Assembly: GCA_947500415.1 (NCBI GenBank)
Contig: CANMRT010000002.1
Location: 310,001-374,000, forward strand
Direction of reading: 5' to 3'
DNA from: an uncultured Roseicyclus sp.
GTDB taxonomy: Bacteria; Pseudomonadota; Alphaproteobacteria; Rhodobacterales; Rhodobacteraceae
Length of the DNA stretch: 64,000 nucleotides
Shown here: piece after piece, positions 60,370 through 64,000 of the stretch
Layout: each line of letters begins with the position of its first letter
Numbering within the stretch: position 1 is the stretch's first letter
Made by a program: the position numbers and the translations under genes
The notes under the pieces: generated by a model
The model's input: the letters and a program-made list of their open reading frames with translations, nothing else
Told to the model about the DNA's origin: nothing
The model's database searches: none

Positions 60370-60400
60370 AATTAGTCGAAGAAATGATCGAATTAGTCGA
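60370..60400. promoter_or_regulatory. LysR-type binding site: direct repeats two helical turns apart
   Basis: AATTAGTCGA occurs at 60370-60379 and again at 60391-60400, exactly 21 bp apart, in the 113-bp gap between tctC and the divergent LysR gene and ending 3 bp before the regulator's ATG. It is a likely regulator binding site covering both promoters. Confidence 0.55.
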
Positions 60401-60403
60401 TAG

Positions 60404-61285
60404 ATGAATTTGCGTGGGCTGGAAATCTTTGCCGGGGTCATGGACCTCGGCACATTGACTGATGCGGCGGCAGCACGGAACCTCAGCCAGTCTGCCGCCT
60501 CGCGACTCTTGTCGCTTCTTGAAGGCGAGATGGGAACGCCGCTCTTCGTTCGCGAAAAGCGCCATCTTGTTCCGACCGAGGCAGGCGAGGCACTCTATCC
60601 AGAGGCCTTGCGCATCCTCGCGCAGGTCGCGGCGCTGCCCGAAGTGGCCTCGGGCGCGAAATCCTCGACCGCACTGCGCGTGATTTGCCATTCGCGCCTC
60701 GCAGGGCAGCTGGTGGTGCCCGCCCTTACAGAGTTCATCCATGAGAACCCCGGCCAAAGCATCCGGCTGGAAACAGCTCCAAGGCGCGAACTTGCGCGTC
60801 GCGTTTTGGCCGGACGATACGACTTTGCCGTTGCCGCCTTGCCGCTGTCGATTGGTGCACTGCCCGTCAAAACACTGGGTTCGGTCCATTTGGGGATTGT
60901 CTTGCCGGCAACCGATCCGCGTTCGGGCGCTGAAGTCCTGACGCTGGGGGATGTGGCCGACCTTCAGTATATCGCGCTGGATGAAACCACGGCAGTCCGC
61001 CGCGCGATCGATGCGGTCCTCGAGACGTCAGATACAAACATCACCCCGACGCACGAGGTTTCAACAGGGACCAATGCCTACCGCATGGTCGCCGCGGGCC
61101 TGGGCTTCACTTTCGCCGACCCCATCGCGCTCGATCCGGAACTCACGGACCGGGTAAAACTTGTCCGCTGGGATAAAGATGTGCGGATGGAGATTGGTGT
61201 CTTCCGGCTGGGGCACGGAGAGGCGGCTTCACATAATGCCTTCGAAAACTGTCTTCGGGCAGCGATTCCGACGATACAGTGCTGA
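60404..61285 (+). CDS. LysR-family regulator of the tct operon
   Basis: This 293-residue LysR-type regulator has a helix-turn-helix at residues 18-37 (TDAAAARNLSQSAASRLLSLLE) and a two-lobed ligand domain from about residue 90. Divergent placement 113 bp from tctC makes it the probable activator that senses the transported carboxylate. The ATG at 60404 directly follows the second operator repeat, so binding could block its own transcription. No clear Shine-Dalgarno is visible. Confidence 0.9.
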   Translation: MNLRGLEIFAGVMDLGTLTDAAAARNLSQSAASRLLSLLEGEMGTPLFVREKRHLVPTEAGEALYPEALRILAQVAALPEVASGAKSSTALRVICHSRLAGQLVVPALTEFIHENPGQSIRLETAPRRELARRVLAGRYDFAVAALPLSIGALPVKTLGSVHLGIVLPATDPRSGAEVLTLGDVADLQYIALDETTAVRRAIDAVLETSDTNITPTHEVSTGTNAYRMVAAGLGFTFADPIALDPELTDRVKLVRWDKDVRMEIGVFRLGHGEAASHNAFENCLRAAIPTIQC

Positions 61286-62027
61286 CATTCGGCCGAAAAA
61301 CTCGAAAGATCAGGGTCGGCGTATGCTCTTGCCAATTGAGCCCTGCGTGGTCCCTAGGTTGCCGCTGACGTTGCCCTTACGCGCAAGTTCCATACGCAGA
61401 ACGGCCATTGCGAAGAAACGATTGTCCGCGATGTCCGGGCCCAAGGAGATGACTGGGTGATCTTCCGAAAAGCGTTCTGACATAAGTGTTCTTCGTCTCG
61501 GCAAAAGCGAACTGCGACTAAACCCGACATTTCTTGAGACGGAGAAGTAGTGATCCCGGCTTCAAGTCGCGAGCTCGCCGCCTGCTTTGCGAAAACCGGC
61601 CCTTCCTTGTCGACGGGCGGCGATAAATCTCGGTTGTCGTTTTGCCAAGGGCTCGAAGAACAATTCCAGTCGAACAAAGCTATTCTCGAGGCAAACTGAG
61701 GCGCGCCGACAAATGGACACTACCGGATAGTGCCAGTGCATCTTGTTTGTTCACCGCCTAAGCGGGTTCCATGTTGCCAAGCGGCACAAAAACGAAACAC
61801 GTCGAAGACTGCCCAACCTTCAAGACTATCATTGCCGCTTGGCTGGCAATTCCCACGAAAGCGGATTTTCGGCGAAGGGGAGCGAATGATCGGTCCGTCC
61901 CCCCTCCCCTGACTTCGGAGCATTTGAAGCAGCGCGCGAGCGCAACGAAGATCTGCTTCGAGGCCATATTACCGGGTGCCGCGGAGCGCACGAACGGCGG
62001 CTTTCATGATCAATCTGATCAAGACGC
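61286..62027. other. 742-bp region without convincing genes
   Basis: No recognisable product occurs on either strand. A 57-codon frame on the minus strand (61310-61483, SLGPDIADNRFFAMAVLRME) has natural-looking composition and could be a gene fragment. GC content is lower than in the flanks. Confidence 0.4.
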
Positions 62028-62058
62028 TTGACCTGAAGTGGCTTCAGGTCGGTATGAA
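62028..62058 (+). promoter_or_regulatory. MerR-type promoter with 19-bp spacer and perfect dyad
   Basis: The -35 TTGACC (62028-62033) and -10 TATGAA (62053-62058) are separated by 19 bp instead of 17. The spacer holds the perfect dyad ACCTGAAG-TGG-CTTCAGGT (62031-62049). This is the classic MerR architecture, in which the regulator untwists DNA to activate the promoter. Confidence 0.85.
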
Positions 62059-62081
62059 CCTGCGTGAAAGGGTGCGGCCAT

Positions 62082-62444
62082 ATGAAGATTTCAGAAGTAG
62101 CTGAGCTGACTGGGCTGAGCGTTTCAACGATCCGCTTCTATGAGAAATCCGGACTCTGTCCGATCATCCAACGCGGCACAGACGGAAAGCGTAGGTTTTC
62201 CAAGACAGATGCCGACTGGCTGGATTTGCTGGCATCACTGCGCGCGACTGGGATGCGCATGTCTGAAATGCGCATCTTTGCCGACTTGTATGCATCAGGC
62301 GATGCAACAATCCCAAAACGTAAGGACGCGCTTCTGGCGCACCGGCAAAGCCTGGCGGCTCGACAAGCAGAGTTGGAACGCTATCGAACCATCCTCGACC
62401 GAAAACTGCAAAAGTACGATGAGATAATGAAGGATCAGAAATGA
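62082..62444 (+). CDS. MerR-family transcriptional regulator
   Basis: This 120-residue regulator has an N-terminal winged helix (MKISEVAELTGLSVSTIRFYEKSGLCP) with the RFYE signature, and a C-terminal coiled-coil dimerisation helix (about 80-118). No Cys-rich metal loop is present, so it senses something other than a heavy metal. It lies 24 bp after its own MerR-type promoter, and its stop overlaps the SDR start by four bases, so both are expressed together. Confidence 0.9.
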   Translation: MKISEVAELTGLSVSTIRFYEKSGLCPIIQRGTDGKRRFSKTDADWLDLLASLRATGMRMSEMRIFADLYASGDATIPKRKDALLAHRQSLAARQAELERYRTILDRKLQKYDEIMKDQK

Positions 62445-63040
62445 AAATAATCGTCGTAGGTGCGTTTGGGGATATTGGGCGAGCCGCCTGCAAAGAACTT
62501 GAACAGAGGCATGAAATCGTCACGGTCGGCCGGTCCGCCGGAGACTTTCAGGTCGATGTGGGCGACTTGCATGCGGTGACGTCACTCTACGAAAAGGTCG
62601 GCACCGTTGATGCAGTGGTGTCTTGCGCGGGCGATGCGACCTTTGCGCCCTTGTCAGACATGGACCAAGAGAAGTTCATGGTCGGTCTGCGGCAAAAGGT
62701 GATGGGGCAGGTGAACCTCGTCCTCGCCGGGTTGAATATCATGTCAGATGGCGGGTCATTCACGCTGACAAGCGGCGTCCTTGATCGTGATCCAATCCGC
62801 ATGGGGTCAAATGCCGCGACCGCCAATGGGGCGCTGGCTGGCTTCGTCAAAGCTGCGGCAATAGAGATGCCGCGCGGATTGAGAGTGAATGTCGTCAGCC
62901 CTGGAATGCTGGATGTGTCGGCCCCGCGCTACGGTGCCTGGTTTCACGGTCACAGGCCTGTGTCGTCGCATTACGCTGGCCTCGCATATGCAAAATGTGT
63001 TGAGGGCGCCCTGACAGGGCAAGTGGTGATTGTGGAGTGA
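62441..63040 (+). CDS. Short SDR-family protein lacking the usual catalytic tyrosine
   Basis: This 199-residue Rossmann protein has GAFGDIGRAA at residues 7-16 and NVVSPG near 149. The region where YxxxK is expected reads NAATANGALAGFVKAAA, with no Tyr, as in a known group of short SDR-like proteins. It could bind NAD(P) with a different mechanism or a sensory function. Coupling to the MerR gene implies it is the regulated effector of a small stress-response unit. Confidence 0.75.
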   Translation: MKIIVVGAFGDIGRAACKELEQRHEIVTVGRSAGDFQVDVGDLHAVTSLYEKVGTVDAVVSCAGDATFAPLSDMDQEKFMVGLRQKVMGQVNLVLAGLNIMSDGGSFTLTSGVLDRDPIRMGSNAATANGALAGFVKAAAIEMPRGLRVNVVSPGMLDVSAPRYGAWFHGHRPVSSHYAGLAYAKCVEGALTGQVVIVE

Positions 63041-63249
63041 TCGGCCAGCCAGCGAAGCGTACCTTCGCGCAGCAGCAGCAAAAGGCCGCTTGGTCCCGCA
63101 AAGCCGTTCTCGACATCAGTGAAATGCCACACCGACTATCGGCCTCCGCTTCGGCGAGGCAGCATTGTAGCGACAATGACCGCTGCGGACGGCTTTGGGT
63201 CGGAAGTGGCTGACGTACCAACCTCTTCATGTCCTGCCAATGGTTAGGA

Positions 63250-64000
63250 CTAGCCTTCTATCTGGCTCGCCATGATCGCGATGGCGCGCTGATAAACCGG
63301 CGCCGCATTCCATGCCTGGATTGCCGCAAAGTTGCGCTGGCCTTCCTGATAGCCTTGGCCCGGCCGCCAGCCATTCTGACGCAGAAAGTTCGCGGTCGAG
63401 GCCAGGGCATCGGTCAGATTGTTCAGGTCTATGCGCCCGTCGCCATTACCATCTACGCCGTAGCGTAGAACGTTTCCTGGCAAGAATTGCGTGTGTCCCA
63501 GTTCACCATGCATCGCGCCGATCGAATTGGGACTGATGGCGCCGCGATCCACGAGCCTAAGTGCTGCCAGCGCATGTTCGCTGAAAAATTCGGAGCGGCG
63601 GCAGTCATAGGCAAGCGTTGCAATCGCCGAGAGGACGTTTGCGTCGCCCATGAAGTTGCCAAATCCGGTTTCCATTCCGTGAATGGCGACGATCACTGCC
63701 GCGGGAACGCCGAAAGCACGTTCGAGCGAGGCGTAAAATTCAGGGTTTGCAGCGATCCGCTGTCGGCCTTGCTGAACAATCGTAGCAGCGCCGCGAACGC
63801 GCATGAACTCTTCGAGCGAATAGCTGAAGGAGCGCTGGTTGCGGTCTGCCGAGATCGTGCGCGTGGCGTAAGTCGTGCCGGCCAGAGCTTGCAATCCGGC
63901 TGGACCGATACCTGCGGCGGCTGCTTCCGCTGCAAATTCCTGCTGCCAGCGGGAGAAACCGGAGGCGTCATTGCCGCAGGTGGCGGCCATGGACGCTACG
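63250..64000 (-). CDS. Lytic murein transglycosylase, MltB type (5' end cut by window edge)
   Basis: This is a peptidoglycan-cleaving enzyme of the SLT/MltB family. The catalytic Glu is in AIHGMETGFGNF, with the following GELGHTQFLPG and DGNGDGRIDLNNLTDALASTANFLRQNGW segments typical of MltB. About 246 residues are visible after an internal ATG at 63990, but the frame stays open to the window edge and a signal peptide is expected before ATCGND, so the true start lies outside. The gene appears to be monocistronic here. Confidence 0.9.
   Translation of the reverse strand, partial: VASMAATCGNDASGFSRWQQEFAAEAAAAGIGPAGLQALAGTTYATRTISADRNQRSFSYSLEEFMRVRGAATIVQQGRQRIAANPEFYASLERAFGVPAAVIVAIHGMETGFGNFMGDANVLSAIATLAYDCRRSEFFSEHALAALRLVDRGAISPNSIGAMHGELGHTQFLPGNVLRYGVDGNGDGRIDLNNLTDALASTANFLRQNGWRPGQGYQEGQRNFAAIQAWNAAPVYQRAIAIMASQIEG

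Noticed and set aside
61310-61504. Small minus-strand frame with natural-looking residue use
   Set aside because: No recognisable domain, no convincing ribosome-binding site and isolated in a low-coding region; noted only as a possible fragment.

Overview
The window looks like part of the chromosome of a marine alphaproteobacterium of the Rhodobacteraceae (Roseobacter group). This is judged from GC-rich coding, dense overlapping operons and the protein types present (IalB, Tat-exported YcbK-like protein, TctABC, Dpp-type importer, bacteriophytochrome with heme oxygenase). It holds about 55 protein genes, one tRNA-Arg and no rRNA or CRISPR array. Identifications rest on motif recognition by eye; no database search was run.

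Left part, about 0-13.5 kb, is housekeeping. It contains ccmF (cut by the window edge), a HerA-like ATPase, two candidate small RNAs, ialB, a cell-envelope operon (L,D-transpeptidase, LpxD-type acyltransferase, acyl carrier protein, ketoacyl-ACP synthase), a YcbK-like protein, msrB-msrA, a malate/lactate-type dehydrogenase, tRNA-Arg(CCG) and dusA.

Central part, about 13.5-43.9 kb, is the most interesting. A leftward 13-gene operon and a rightward 8-gene operon diverge from a shared control region near 27.1 kb. They are followed by a complete dipeptide-type ABC importer, a GntR/FCD repressor and a binding protein. The genes combine peptidases (M14, M20, M32) with oxidoreductases and two related aminotransferases. 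Many others belong to families used in ureide or cyclic-amide breakdown: AllA-, PuuE- and allantoinase/hydantoinase-like proteins, an AllD-family dehydrogenase, a creatinase-like M24 protein and an AstE-like deacylase. Two tandem DUF4438-like proteins and an unrecognised TIM-barrel-like protein have no assigned role. Three copies of an ATTGTCGACAAT-like operator lie at the three promoter regions and probably tie the system to the GntR regulator. A 29-codon dusA 5'-like fragment at 43.9 kb repeats, in the same orientation, the 22-bp core found inside intact dusA at 13.46 kb. The cluster therefore looks like a roughly 30-kb island inserted at dusA, a known integration target.

Right part, about 44-64 kb. 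After 1.2 kb with little coding come a leftward carbohydrate ABC importer operon with RraA-like, bicupin and SnoaL-like genes, and an array of 11-bp phased repeats inside it. Then follow a decayed tyrosine recombinase, a heme oxygenase-bacteriophytochrome pair, a TctABC-CoA-transferase operon with a divergent LysR regulator, a MerR-SDR pair with a classic 19-bp-spacer promoter, and a lytic transglycosylase cut by the right edge.
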